Below are positions 44,725-54,350 of a DNA stretch of 64,000 bases, in pieces. Position 1 is the stretch's first letter. Each line of letters opens with the position of its first letter. Source of the DNA: Gaetbulibacter_A sp043876815. GTDB taxonomy: Bacteria; Bacteroidota; Bacteroidia; Flavobacteriales; Flavobacteriaceae. The stretch is from contig NZ_JBAWKA010000003.1 of assembly GCF_043876815.1 (NCBI RefSeq), forward strand, positions 62,001 through 126,000, read 5' to 3'. Under the pieces are notes generated by a model. That model made no database searches. It saw only the letters and a program-made list of their open reading frames with translations, and had not been told where the DNA came from. A program made the position numbers and the translations under genes.

Positions 44725-45300
44725 ATGTTCCAATTAGGGAAAACCATTGTTTCTGAGGAGGTTATCAAAAATGATTTTGTTTGTAATCTGAACGCCTGTA
44801 AGGGCGCTTGTTGCATTGATGGAGAGGCTGGGGCTCCTTTGGATCCTGAGGAAACACATATTCTGGAAAAAATCTACCCTAAAGTGAAACCATTTTTGCG
44901 CCCTGAAGGGATTGCTGCTATTAAAGCTCAAGGCACTTCAGTGAAAACTGAGGATGGTGAATTGGAAACGCCATTAATTGATGGAGCCGATTGTGCCTAT
45001 GTTATTTTTGATGAGCATAAAACGGCGCTATGCGGTATTGAAGAAGCTTACAACCAAGGAGAGATCGATTGGAAAAAACCGGTTTCCTGCCATTTATATC
45101 CGGTTCGTGTTCAGGATTACACGGAATTTTCAGCGGTGAATTATCATCGTTGGCAAATTTGTGACGATGCTTGTTCCTTAGGTGAGGAATTAGGTGTTCC
45201 GGTTTACAAATTCGTAAAAGAAGCCTTAATTAGGAAATTTGGACCCGATTGGTATACAGAGTTGGAGACCGTTGCAAAAAACCTAAAAAATAAGCCGTAA
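44725..45300 (+). CDS. DUF3109 family cysteine-rich protein
   Basis: 191 residues with a YkgJ/DUF3109-type set of cysteines: FVCNLNACKGACCIDGEAG (residues 20-38), DCAYV, ALCGIE and VSCHLYPVRV, then WQICDDACSLG. This arrangement suggests an iron-sulfur or zinc site. Widespread in Bacteroidota, function unknown. Monocistronic, with nrdB downstream. Confidence 0.9.
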   Translation: MFQLGKTIVSEEVIKNDFVCNLNACKGACCIDGEAGAPLDPEETHILEKIYPKVKPFLRPEGIAAIKAQGTSVKTEDGELETPLIDGADCAYVIFDEHKTALCGIEEAYNQGEIDWKKPVSCHLYPVRVQDYTEFSAVNYHRWQICDDACSLGEELGVPVYKFVKEALIRKFGPDWYTELETVAKNLKNKP

Positions 45301-45571
45301 TCCACTTCAAAACGTGCCTGAAACAGGGCTTTTTAGGGTGAAATTTTGGCTGAAATCTACTCTAAAAAAGTCCATTTTAAATTACTGATAATCAGATAAT
45401 TAAAATCAGTTTTATATACAAAAATATTTTTTAGGACTATTTTTTCATTGTTAAAAACTTGTTAACAATGTTTACAAATATACCTTTCATTTTTGGCATC
45501 TATTTTCAATATTTGTTATTCCCAAATTATTAAAAATAATCGTCAAACTTTATAAAAACACTCAAAAAAAA

Positions 45572-46552
45572 ATGTCGCAAGCAGTAGAGCCCATTCTTCA
45601 GGAAAACAAAGACCGATTCGTAATTTTTCCAATCCAACATCATGATATTTGGGAATGGTATAAAAAATCGGAAGCAAGTTTCTGGACAGCTGAGGAAATT
45701 GATTTGCACCAAGATTTGTCAGATTGGTCCTCAAAACTGAATGATGATGAGCGTTATTTTATAAAACACATTTTAGCTTTTTTTGCAGCTAGTGATGGTA
45801 TTGTTAATGAGAATTTAGCTGAGAACTTCGTGAACGAAGTACAGTATAGCGAAGCAAAATTCTTTTACGGGTTTCAAATTATGATGGAGAACATCCATAG
45901 TGAAACCTATTCCCTTCTTATTGACACCTACGTAAAGGACGAAAAAGAAAAAGATATTTTATTCAACGCTCTTGAAAACTTTCCAGCGATCAAGAAAAAA
46001 GCCGACTGGGCCTTAAAATGGATTGAATCTCCAAGCTTTGCTGAGCGCTTAATTGCCTTTGCCGCTGTAGAAGGTATCTTCTTTTCGGGTGCATTTTGCT
46101 CGATTTTCTGGTTGAAGAAACGTGGCCTAATGCCAGGTTTAACCTTTTCTAACGAGCTTATCTCTAGAGATGAGGGTGTACACTGTGATTTTGCAGTCCA
46201 CCTTCACGAAAACCATTTGAAAAATAAAGTGCCAAAATCACGAATTAAAGAGATTTTGATTGACGCTTTAGATATAGAACGTGAATTTATCACAGAATCA
46301 CTTCCTGTGAGTTTAATAGGTATGAATGCGAATCTTATGTCGCAATACCTTGAGTTTGTAACCGATCGCTTATTATTTGAGTTGGGTTGCGACAAGGTAT
46401 ATAATACTGCGAATCCTTTTGATTTTATGGACATGATTTCTTTACAAGGAAAAACCAACTTCTTTGAAAAACGTGTTTCTGAATATCAAAAAGCAGGCGT
46501 AATGAACAAAGAGGAAGAAAAAGATAAATTTAGTTTTGATGCCGACTTTTAA
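45572..46552 (+). CDS. nrdB: ribonucleotide reductase class Ia subunit beta
   Basis: 326 residues, the small subunit holding the di-iron centre and tyrosyl radical. Carboxylate and His ligands appear in SASFWTAEEIDLHQD (Glu/Asp), FGYQIMMENIHSETY-like segment FYGFQIMMENIHSETYSL (Glu, Glu, His and Tyr), FAAVEGIFFSGAF and SRDEGVHCDFAVH. The C-terminal FSFDADF is the tail that binds NrdA. Together with nrdA downstream it makes dNTPs aerobically. The 224-bp gap to nrdA contains palindromes and possibly a second promoter. Confidence 0.96.
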   Translation: MSQAVEPILQENKDRFVIFPIQHHDIWEWYKKSEASFWTAEEIDLHQDLSDWSSKLNDDERYFIKHILAFFAASDGIVNENLAENFVNEVQYSEAKFFYGFQIMMENIHSETYSLLIDTYVKDEKEKDILFNALENFPAIKKKADWALKWIESPSFAERLIAFAAVEGIFFSGAFCSIFWLKKRGLMPGLTFSNELISRDEGVHCDFAVHLHENHLKNKVPKSRIKEILIDALDIEREFITESLPVSLIGMNANLMSQYLEFVTDRLLFELGCDKVYNTANPFDFMDMISLQGKTNFFEKRVSEYQKAGVMNKEEEKDKFSFDADF

Positions 46553-46574
46553 TGAACGAACCCTGCTGTTAAAG

Positions 46575-46640
46575 GTTTAACCAATTTACATTGGTTAAAC
46601 AGTAAGATCCGAATTAAATTGTGTGTTCCACAATGTGGAA
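46575..46640. repeat. two inverted repeats between nrdB and nrdA
   Basis: GTTTAACCAA / TTGGTTAAAC (46575-46584 and 46591-46600, loop TTTACA) is a perfect 10-bp stem without a T-run. TTCCACAATGTGGAA (46626-46640) is a 15-bp palindrome. Either could be an operator or mRNA processing site. Confidence 0.55.
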
Positions 46641-46776
46641 TTGCTAGAAATAACCATTTTTTAAAAATTAATTAACCATTTTATTTTGAATAGCTTAAAT
46701 GCTAGTTCAAGATGAAGCCAACCAATTTAACCCCTTTTTCTGAAGGCGTTCAGAAAAATAAAAACCCTAATAAGCA

Positions 46777-49281
46777 ATGTATGTATTAAAAAGAGACGGA
46801 AGAAAGGAGCAGGTGATGTTCGATAAAATCACCGCCCGAGTAAAAAAATTATGCTACGGACTAAATGAGCTCGTAGATCCTTTAAAAGTAACTATGCGCG
46901 TTATCGAAGGCCTTTACGATGGTGTAACCACCAGTGAACTTGATAACCTGGCTGCTGAAATAGCGGCAACAATGACCACAGCGCACCCGGATTATGCCCG
47001 GTTAGCAGCACGTATTTCGGTGTCAAACTTGCACAAGAATACCAAAAAGACATTTAGTGAGGTGATGCACGATCTTTACACCTATGTAAACCCAAGAACC
47101 GGTAAAGATGCACCATTACTTTCTGATGAGGTGTATAATGTAATTATGGAGAACAAAGACCGTCTCGACTCCACAATTATTTACAATCGTGATTTTGGGT
47201 ACGATTATTTTGGGTTTAAAACATTAGAACGCTCTTATTTATTGAAATTGAATGGACAAATCGCCGAGCGTCCGCAGCATATGCTTATGCGTGTATCGGT
47301 TGGGATCCATTTAAATGATCTTGAGTCAGCTATCGAAACCTACGAGCTGATGTCAAAAAAATATTTTACGCACGCCACTCCAACCTTGTTTAACGCAGGA
47401 ACACCAAAACCACAGATGTCATCTTGTTTCTTATTAACCATGAAGGAAGACAGTATCGATGGTATATATGATACCCTGAAACAAACGGCTAAGATCTCAC
47501 AATCTGCTGGAGGTATTGGTTTAGCAATGCACAACATCCGAGCTACGGGCAGTTATATTTCAGGAACTAATGGTACCAGTAACGGGATCGTTCCTATGTT
47601 ACGCGTATTTAACGATACCGCCCGTTATGTAGATCAGGGTGGAGGTAAACGAAAAGGTAGTTTTGCTATTTATTTAGAAACCTGGCATGCCGATATTTTT
47701 GATTTCTTAGAGTTGAAGAAAAACCACGGGAAAGAAGAAATGCGTGCGCGAGACCTGTTCTACGCCATGTGGATCTCTGACCTCTTCATGAAACGTGTTG
47801 AGGAAAATGGAGAATGGACCTTGATGTGCCCAAATGAATGTCCAGGACTACCTGAAGCCCATAGTGAAGAATTCGAAAAATTATACACCAAATATGAAAA
47901 AGAGGGTAAAGGTCGTAAAACTATAAAAGCCCGTGAACTTTGGGAGAAAATTACTGAATCTCAGATCGAAACCGGAACGCCATACATGTTGTATAAAGAT
48001 GCGGCAAACCGTAAATCGAATCAAAAAAATCTGGGAACGATCCGGTCTTCAAACTTATGTACCGAGATTATGGAATATACATCTCCTGATGAAGTAGCTG
48101 TATGTAACTTAGCCTCGATCGCATTACCAATGTTCATCAAAAACGGCGAGTTCGATCACAAAGAATTATACCGTATTACCAAGCGAGTAACTAAAAACCT
48201 GAATCGTGTTATCGACAGAAACTACTATCCGGTACCGGAAGCTAAGAACTCCAACATGCGTCACAGACCTATTGGGCTTGGCGTACAAGGATTAGCAGAT
48301 ACCTTTATCCAGTTGCGCTTGCCATTTACCAGTGATGAGGCAAAACAGTTGAACCAGGATATTTTTGAGACCCTGTATTATGCGGCAGTTTCAGCTAGTA
48401 TGGAAGAAGCGAAGGCTGATGGCCCTTACGAAACCTATGAAGGATCTCCGATCAGTCAGGGACAGTTTCAGCATAACTTATGGAACGTAAAAGACGAAGA
48501 ATTAAGTGGTCGATGGGATTGGGATAAATTGCGCGAAAAAGTAATGAAACACGGTGTAAGAAACTCCTTGTTAGTAGCACCTATGCCAACGGCTTCAACG
48601 TCTCAGATCCTTGGGAATAACGAATGTTTTGAACCATATACTTCTAATATTTATACCCGTCGCGTATTATCGGGGGAGTTTATTGTGGTGAACAAACATT
48701 TATTGGAAGACCTAGTAGAACTTGGGCTTTGGAATGAGACTCTGAAACAGGATGTCATGAGAGCCAATGGTTCTATTCAAAATATCGAAGGGATCCCACA
48801 GGAGATTAAAGAGCTTTACAAGACCGTTTGGGAATTGAGTATGAAAGACATTATTGATATGTCGCGTCAGCGAGGTTACTTTATAGATCAGTCACAATCC
48901 TTGAACTTATTTATGGAGGGTGCAACAATGGCGAAACTTACTTCCATGCATTTTTACGCTTGGAAAAGCGGCTTGAAAACAGGGATGTATTATCTGCGTA
49001 CAAAGAGTGCGGTAGATGCTATTAAGTTTACGCTTAAAACGACTAAAAAAGGAGAACCAATTGCTGAAATAGCTGAAGTTGTTCAAGTAGACCCTGTAGT
49101 TCGGGAGCAAACCGAAATGAAGAAAAAGAAACTGGCAGCGCAAAACGCAGCGAAATTTGCCAAAGAAAAAAACCCACAACCTGAAGAGGAGATAAAACCA
49201 ATGACTCCGGAAGAAATGAAAGCTTTAATAGCACAGGCTAAAGAAAGTGAAGGAGATGATTGTTTAATGTGTGGTTCTTAA
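46777..49281 (+). CDS. nrdA: ribonucleotide reductase class Ia subunit alpha
   Basis: 834 residues. It has an N-terminal ATP-cone (YVLKRDGRKEQVMFDKIT, first ~95 residues) for allosteric activity control. The catalytic barrel has the active-site cysteines in QMSSCFLLTMKED (near 215) and NLCTEIMEYT (near 430), with Asn, Glu and Cys in the second block. A C-terminal swinging-arm CxxC appears in DDCLMCGS. It reduces NDPs with NrdB. The tail before the CxxC is unusually Lys/Glu-rich (about residues 775-825). A strong terminator follows. Confidence 0.97.
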   Translation: MYVLKRDGRKEQVMFDKITARVKKLCYGLNELVDPLKVTMRVIEGLYDGVTTSELDNLAAEIAATMTTAHPDYARLAARISVSNLHKNTKKTFSEVMHDLYTYVNPRTGKDAPLLSDEVYNVIMENKDRLDSTIIYNRDFGYDYFGFKTLERSYLLKLNGQIAERPQHMLMRVSVGIHLNDLESAIETYELMSKKYFTHATPTLFNAGTPKPQMSSCFLLTMKEDSIDGIYDTLKQTAKISQSAGGIGLAMHNIRATGSYISGTNGTSNGIVPMLRVFNDTARYVDQGGGKRKGSFAIYLETWHADIFDFLELKKNHGKEEMRARDLFYAMWISDLFMKRVEENGEWTLMCPNECPGLPEAHSEEFEKLYTKYEKEGKGRKTIKARELWEKITESQIETGTPYMLYKDAANRKSNQKNLGTIRSSNLCTEIMEYTSPDEVAVCNLASIALPMFIKNGEFDHKELYRITKRVTKNLNRVIDRNYYPVPEAKNSNMRHRPIGLGVQGLADTFIQLRLPFTSDEAKQLNQDIFETLYYAAVSASMEEAKADGPYETYEGSPISQGQFQHNLWNVKDEELSGRWDWDKLREKVMKHGVRNSLLVAPMPTASTSQILGNNECFEPYTSNIYTRRVLSGEFIVVNKHLLEDLVELGLWNETLKQDVMRANGSIQNIEGIPQEIKELYKTVWELSMKDIIDMSRQRGYFIDQSQSLNLFMEGATMAKLTSMHFYAWKSGLKTGMYYLRTKSAVDAIKFTLKTTKKGEPIAEIAEVVQVDPVVREQTEMKKKKLAAQNAAKFAKEKNPQPEEEIKPMTPEEMKALIAQAKESEGDDCLMCGS

Positions 49282-49350
49282 GTTTATTAAGTTATTTATA
49301 CCTTTTGAATGTCAAAGTATCATATAAGAGGTATTTATTAAGTGTTACTA

Positions 49351-49382
49351 AAAAAAACACCTCCAAGCGGAGGTGTTTTTTT
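49351..49382 (+). terminator. terminator after nrdA
   Basis: 14-bp stem AAAAAAACACCTCC / GGAGGTGTTTTTTT with loop AAGC. Confidence 0.92.
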
Positions 49383-49422
49383 ATATACTAAAGTCTTTAT
49401 TTTTTAAACATTAATCCATAAA

Positions 49423-49446
49423 AAAGCACCTCCGAAGAGGTGCTTT
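49423..49446 (-). terminator. terminator after ompA-type gene
   Basis: AAAGCACCTC / GAGGTGCTTT with loop CGAA. Read leftward it is followed by TTT then TAT. Confidence 0.85.
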
Positions 49447-49483
49447 CCATTTGAAACGCTACATCAATGTTAGCACACTCATG

Positions 49484-50344
49484 TTAGTTATTACCGTTAT
49501 TCAACGCAACATCGCCCTCTTGTGCCATCATCGCAAAGAATTTGTCGATGTTTGGGAGTAAAATGATTCGGGTGAATCTGTTTTTCGCCATATTTTCTTT
49601 AGTATCATTTTTAGCGACAGGTTGATATAAACTTCTACCTGAAGCAATCATTTTTGCAGGATCAACTTCATATTTTTCTTGAAGACGACGCACTACAGAG
49701 GTTGCTCTTAATACACTGAGGTCCCAATTGTCCTTAATATGTTCTGTGGTAATGGTTCTGGAATCTGTGTGTCCCTCAACCATCACATCTAAACTAGGCT
49801 CAGAGTTAATCACATCAGCTAATTTCTTTAATACGGTATCAGCCTTTGAACTTAAATTATAACTGGCCGTATTGAATAACATGTTATCAGCAATCGAGAT
49901 CATCACTACCGTTTCATTGATGTCAACGGCAAAATCCTCATCCTCACTCATGTTGCTTTCGTTAATGGTTTTTTGAAGGTTATAAGCCACGGCTAGATTC
50001 ATAGAATCTTTAAGGGTTTTCGCCTGACTTAATTTGGCAGGGTCAACATGCGTTAAAGTTTCACGCATATTTACTTTGGTGTCGTTCGTAATCACAGCAA
50101 CGTCGCCGACGGTTTCTAACTTTGAGTCATTTTCTTCTTTTAAAGAAGCAATTTTAGAGTTGTATTCCTCAACACGAGCTTCAATTTTAGCAAATTTAGC
50201 TTCGAGATCTTCTTTAGCAACTTGTGTTTTTTGTAATTCACTTCTTATTTCACCATTTTCCTGTTGTAGAGCTACGTATTTCTTTTTTGAAACACATGAA
50301 AAGGTGAAAATACTTACGAGTAATAAAAGGGATAATTTCTTCAT
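49484..50344 (-). CDS. OmpA-family outer-membrane lipoprotein
   Basis: 286 residues. A lipoprotein signal MKKLSLLLLVSIFTFSC is followed by a coiled-coil region (about 22-70, QQENGEIRSELQKTQVAKED). The OmpA C-terminal peptidoglycan-binding domain (about 150-270) shows NMLFNTASYNLSSKADTVLK and VEGHTDSRTITTEHIKDNWD, with the conserved Asp and Arg for diaminopimelate binding (VRRLQEKYEVDPAKMIASGR). It anchors the outer membrane to the cell wall. It lies downstream of pit but is separated from it by a strong terminator. Confidence 0.92.
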   Translation of the reverse strand: MKKLSLLLLVSIFTFSCVSKKKYVALQQENGEIRSELQKTQVAKEDLEAKFAKIEARVEEYNSKIASLKEENDSKLETVGDVAVITNDTKVNMRETLTHVDPAKLSQAKTLKDSMNLAVAYNLQKTINESNMSEDEDFAVDINETVVMISIADNMLFNTASYNLSSKADTVLKKLADVINSEPSLDVMVEGHTDSRTITTEHIKDNWDLSVLRATSVVRRLQEKYEVDPAKMIASGRSLYQPVAKNDTKENMAKNRFTRIILLPNIDKFFAMMAQEGDVALNNGNN

Positions 50345-50435
50345 AATAATAGTTATATTCTTTAGGTTCTATTATTATATACGCACAAGGCTTTGTTCTA
50401 GATGTTGAAATGTTGTTTTTTTTTGGATAAAAAGT

Positions 50436-50465
50436 AAAAAAGCACCGGATTCCGGTGCTTTTTTT
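50436..50465 (-). terminator. terminator of porin-pit operon
   Basis: AAAAAAGCACCGG / CCGGTGCTTTTTT with a 3-nt loop; A- and T-runs on both sides. Confidence 0.88.
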
Positions 50466-50491
50466 ATTTAATGAATGTATTCACAAGAAAT

Positions 50492-52795
50492 TTAATTTTC
50501 TTCAGGATTATTTATTTTCGCCGGCTTCACTGACGCATCATGGGCGTTGTGATACTCCTCAAGAAGATTCATAGTAGCGGTAAGCAAATCTTTGGTCTCA
50601 AGTAATACACTAAAATAAAGGGTCGTATTTTTTGGACTTGATTCTTCAGTTCTAGTACGGTTTACTTGCTTCTGAATCTTTTCTGAAACTAAACTAAACA
50701 CCTCTTGTTCTTTATTTAAAAGATGGCCTATTTGTTCAAAAGATCTGGAAATAAAAGCCTCTCTGGTCGTATTGAATAACTTCTCGAGATATTCATCAAC
50801 TTCTTTTAATTCTTTTATCTGATTGAATTTTAATTTCTTATGATTATTGTTTACGTGTTTGTGACTCACTTTTGATATATATTCCAAAGACTGGGTCATG
50901 TCCTGTAAATAACCTAAAATGTTGATATAAAAATTACTAGCACCAACACTTGATTCGTCAAGGTTTTTAATAAAATAAAAGATATTGTTTCTTAGTTCTT
51001 CAACTTCGTCTGATAATTTATTAACCTGTTTTTTATTCTTTTTTAATAAGGATAAATCTTGTTTTGCTAAACCGTTAATAGCATTCGTGTAAATTTTATT
51101 TCCGCGCTTCACTACGTTAGCAATATTTCCGGCACTTTCATGAATAACACCTTGAACTGAGCTACTTTCAGCTTTTTTCAAAGAATCTTCCGCCTTAACT
51201 TCTTTAGACTTTTTGTTATGCACTATGGAACTTCTAATAAGTAAAGCAAAGGCTATTACTAAAAGTATTGGGAACATCACACTTAAATTCAAATTTAAGA
51301 GATACGCCACTAATGCAGAAGCCGTAAATGCACTAAAAGCAGTAAAGAACCATCCACCAATTACATTCAAAACTCCGGCTACGCGATAAACAGCACTTTC
51401 TGCTCCCCAGGCACGATCAGCAAGCGAAGATCCCATAGCTACCATGAAGGTTACATAGGTTGTGGATAACGGTAATTTATATGATGTTGCTATAGATATT
51501 AAAACGGCAGCAACCATAAGGTTAACGGCGGCTCTTACTAAATCGAATGCTGGTAATTCGAGAGTTTTATTTTTAGCCAAATTAATTACGGGTGCTTCAA
51601 ATTGTTTTTCAATTTTATTTTGCCAGGATTTTGGTAACATTAAGGAAGACATTTGAGACATTAAAACCGCAAACCGAACAAAACCTCTGGATAAGAAATT
51701 GGGTTGAAAACGCTCCTTGGTTTCACCTTGGCTTGATAAGTCTACAGATGTTTTAACAACTGTTTTCGCTTTACTCGAAAACCATAAGGTTAATACCATT
51801 ACAATACCAGCCCCTACGAGAAGCAAATTGTTGGTAGGAACTTTTTCTGCCAAGACGTCCATAGGAAAATCAATAGCAGCAACTCCTGATGCAGACCAAG
51901 CTAAAAATGCATTGTAGGCTGCTACCGGAACACCTATAAAGTTTACCAGGTCATTACCGGCAAATGCTAATGCTAAGGCAAAAGTTCCAACTACAATAAT
52001 AAGCTTGTAAATATTTGTTTTTACAAACTTAATCAGGGCATATGAAAATAATGACCAAAACACAAAACTACTAAGGACGATAGGGATTACTTGATTTTCC
52101 AAAAAGGTATTAAAGGTTCTACCATTAAGAATTTCAAAGGATTCTTTGGCATAAGAGGTGCCCTTTAAACCTTTCATAAAGATAAAATAGGTTAGGGCTG
52201 TTAATGCAACGCCCCCAAATAAGGCACCTACCCAGGCTGCCTTTTTTTCAAAATTATAAGATAAAAGGAGTCTTGAAAACCATTGCACTAAGGCACCTAT
52301 GGAAAAGGCGACCAGAACTGAGAGTAAAATACCAAAAATAATTTGCGAGGCTTTCGAAGTGTTTATATAGCTAATAACATCCTCAAAATTGCCACCTTCA
52401 TGTCCTATTTTAATTAAGGCAATAGCAACGGCAGCCCCCAATAATTCGAATACTATAGAAACAGTTGTAGACGTTGGCATTCCTACGGAGTTGAAAAAAT
52501 CAAGTAATAGGATGTCTGTAATCATAACGGCCATGAAAATGATCATGATCTCGTCGAACATAAATTCGCCAGGATTAAAAATCCCTTTTCTCGCAACCTC
52601 CATCATACCACTTGAAAACACGGCACCTACGGTAACACCGAGACTCGCTACAATCATGATGGTTCTGAAGGAAATAGCTTTTGAACCAATCGCAGAATTT
52701 AAAAAGTTAACCGCGTCGTTACTTACACCAACAACCAAATCGGCGATGGCTAGAATGCCCAGGGCAATAATCATGTATAAGTAAATGTTATCCAT
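50492..52795 (-). CDS. inorganic phosphate transporter (Pit/PHO4 family) with PhoU-like C-terminus
   Basis: I take the ATG at 52795 (MDNIYLYMIIALGILAIAD); an in-frame ATG at 52828 is also possible. The PHO4 signature appears twice, as GVSNDAVNFLNSAIGSKAIS near residue 25 and AGNDLVNFIGVPVAAYNAFL near 285, with GMPTSTTVSIVFELLG and LPLSTTYVTFMVAMGSS as partner repeats. About twelve helices are expected. After residue ~560 the protein continues with ~200 soluble helical residues (ANVVKRGNKIYTNAINGLAK onward) of PhoU-like character, which would tie flux to phosphate signalling. It lies 71 nt after the porin in one operon controlled by a candidate Pho box. Confidence 0.92.
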   Translation of the reverse strand: MDNIYLYMIIALGILAIADLVVGVSNDAVNFLNSAIGSKAISFRTIMIVASLGVTVGAVFSSGMMEVARKGIFNPGEFMFDEIMIIFMAVMITDILLLDFFNSVGMPTSTTVSIVFELLGAAVAIALIKIGHEGGNFEDVISYINTSKASQIIFGILLSVLVAFSIGALVQWFSRLLLSYNFEKKAAWVGALFGGVALTALTYFIFMKGLKGTSYAKESFEILNGRTFNTFLENQVIPIVLSSFVFWSLFSYALIKFVKTNIYKLIIVVGTFALALAFAGNDLVNFIGVPVAAYNAFLAWSASGVAAIDFPMDVLAEKVPTNNLLLVGAGIVMVLTLWFSSKAKTVVKTSVDLSSQGETKERFQPNFLSRGFVRFAVLMSQMSSLMLPKSWQNKIEKQFEAPVINLAKNKTLELPAFDLVRAAVNLMVAAVLISIATSYKLPLSTTYVTFMVAMGSSLADRAWGAESAVYRVAGVLNVIGGWFFTAFSAFTASALVAYLLNLNLSVMFPILLVIAFALLIRSSIVHNKKSKEVKAEDSLKKAESSSVQGVIHESAGNIANVVKRGNKIYTNAINGLAKQDLSLLKKNKKQVNKLSDEVEELRNNIFYFIKNLDESSVGASNFYINILGYLQDMTQSLEYISKVSHKHVNNNHKKLKFNQIKELKEVDEYLEKLFNTTREAFISRSFEQIGHLLNKEQEVFSLVSEKIQKQVNRTRTEESSPKNTTLYFSVLLETKDLLTATMNLLEEYHNAHDASVKPAKINNPEEN

Positions 52796-52866
52796 AGGGT
52801 TTAGTTGTAAAATGTTTGCAAATATCATGACTATTTATGAATAATGTGTTACGTAAATGTTATTTT

Positions 52867-54057
52867 TTAAAAGTGAATTTCGCATTGTAAACGATACATC
52901 ACCTGATTATTTCCTCCAAAACGATCCAAATAACTTATATCGGTTTGAACCTTTAAACTGTGGCCAACAACATATTTTGATAGACCGAGTGTATATTGTG
53001 TTTCCGGATCTCTTCCGGTTATATTCTGATCTAATTTAATATGTGTGTATCGACCTGATAATTCCCAGTTATTAGGAAACAAAATTCCTGATTGTAAATT
53101 AATACCACTTCCAACTTGAACTTCATCTCCGGTTGGTGTGCCATCGGAATTTTTAGCTATAGGATCCTCAGCCGTTCTATCTGAATATTCAGCCATAAAG
53201 GAGAATCCTTTGTACTTGAACATAGCGTCAATAAAGAGGGTGTTAATATTAGTTTCGAAAAACCCGGTATCGGTTAGCATGTATGAGCCTTGATTACTTC
53301 TGGTTTTTACTGCATTATTATTAATATCGTAACTAGCTGCTAATGAAAGTTTAGGTTTTTGTTCTCTGTTTAAAGCGGCACCTTTATAATCTCCCTTGCT
53401 TTTGAAGTTGCCAAAAGGGAATAACTCAAGGCGTCCGGTATATTGATACCCTCCTAAATTTCCAGTTGTTATATTACGTCCTTCGCCTTGAGCTAAGGAT
53501 AATATTTCTTTAACAACAAAGGTGTTACTCAGATTAAAATGATGTCGAAGTTGAAAACCCATGTCCCGATCGATATTAAATCGACTATTTAGTAATGATC
53601 GATCAACCTGTTGTAAATTAGCCGAGGAAATAACACGCTCCCTATTACCGGGAAGTTTGGTTTGCCCGAACCAAAGCACGAAGTTATCATAGAAGTTCCA
53701 CATCACAACAGCATCGAGAATGTATCGGGGGGCATTTCCGGTATATACAGAAGCACCGGATATATCCCTATTCGATAAGCCCAGCTCAATTTTATACTTT
53801 AATTTAGGGCTGTAGGCATAGCCATCGAATTTTAACCGGGATCTTCTAACCAAAAAACTGGTCTCATTGGCCTCGCCTTCATTCCACATAGAAGTTGCTA
53901 GTAATTGAGCACGTAAACCTACTTTCATAGTCCAGGAACTATCCTTGCCTACAATGTTGAATAGACCCTTTCCAAATTGATTTGATTTAATCTCTTGTGC
54001 TGAAGAAAAATTTATTACGAGAAGTAAAAGCCCTATGAAGGGAATTTTAGTTTTCAT
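52867..54057 (-). CDS. phosphate-selective porin O/P family protein
   Basis: 396 residues with a signal peptide (to NFSSAQ). The OprO/OprP-family barrel has WTMKVGLRAQLLATSMWNEG near the start, RRSRLKFDGYAYSPKLKYKI, LWFGQTKLPGNRERVISSAN and a C-terminal aromatic strand (YRLQCEIHF). These trimeric outer-membrane channels bring in phosphate or polyphosphate. It is the first gene of an operon with the Pit transporter. Three 11-bp repeats followed by a GTTCTTTG -7 element lie directly upstream (54080-54128), matching other promoters in this region. Confidence 0.92.
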   Translation of the reverse strand: MKTKIPFIGLLLLVINFSSAQEIKSNQFGKGLFNIVGKDSSWTMKVGLRAQLLATSMWNEGEANETSFLVRRSRLKFDGYAYSPKLKYKIELGLSNRDISGASVYTGNAPRYILDAVVMWNFYDNFVLWFGQTKLPGNRERVISSANLQQVDRSLLNSRFNIDRDMGFQLRHHFNLSNTFVVKEILSLAQGEGRNITTGNLGGYQYTGRLELFPFGNFKSKGDYKGAALNREQKPKLSLAASYDINNNAVKTRSNQGSYMLTDTGFFETNINTLFIDAMFKYKGFSFMAEYSDRTAEDPIAKNSDGTPTGDEVQVGSGINLQSGILFPNNWELSGRYTHIKLDQNITGRDPETQYTLGLSKYVVGHSLKVQTDISYLDRFGGNNQVMYRLQCEIHF

Positions 54058-54079
54058 TCTATCTTAGTTTTTGTCGCTG

Positions 54080-54128
54080 CAAAGAACCAAAACGTATGTT
54101 AATTAAATGTTTCTTAAAGGTTAACTAT
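54080..54128 (-). promoter_or_regulatory. candidate Pho box and -7 element of porin-pit
   Basis: On the plus strand: ATGTTAATTAA, ATGTTTCTTAA, AGGTTAACTAT (54096-54128), three contiguous 11-mers with GTTA/GTTT/GTTA at 54098, 54109 and 54120. CAAAGAAC (54080-54087; GTTCTTTG on the coding strand) is the -7 element, exactly 18 bp from the first GTTA. Confidence 0.65.
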
Positions 54129-54138
54129 CAATAAAAAA

Positions 54139-54163
54139 AGACTGCCTTGGCCAAAAGCAGTCT
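54139..54163 (-). terminator. orphan leftward terminator upstream of the porin
   Basis: AGACTGC / GCAGTCT (54139-54145, 54157-54163). Read leftward it is followed by TTTTTTTATTG, so it ends a minus-strand RNA, yet no annotated minus-strand gene lies between here and 54434. It is therefore the best evidence for a small leftward transcript. Confidence 0.75.
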
Positions 54164-54195
54164 ATTAGAATTCATAATCATCTAGTCGACAAAAA

Positions 54196-54264
54196 CTAAA
54201 GCATTTTATGAAACACTAATTTAAGTCGTCTTAAGACAATCCAAATATCATGGATTAACTTCAT
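54196..54264 (-). CDS. possible 22-residue peptide in the putative leftward small RNA
   Basis: ATG at 54264 to TAG at 54196 encodes MKLIHDIWIVLRRLKLVFHK + ML, a basic amphipathic sequence, between the 54351-54394 repeat array and the orphan terminator. Start context TTTAAATG is reasonable for this phylum. It may be chance; conservation is needed. Confidence 0.2.
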   Translation of the reverse strand: MKLIHDIWIVLRRLKLVFHKML

Positions 54265-54350
54265 TTAAATGTAAACCAAATATTAATTTTTCATTAAAAT
54301 TAGCAAATTATTCGAAATATAAAACACTGAAAAACAAGTATTTAAAATTT

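Noticed and set aside
45420..45571. NrdR box upstream of nrdB
   Set aside because: TTGTTAACAA and nearby repeats do not match the ACACWATATATWGTGT-type consensus.
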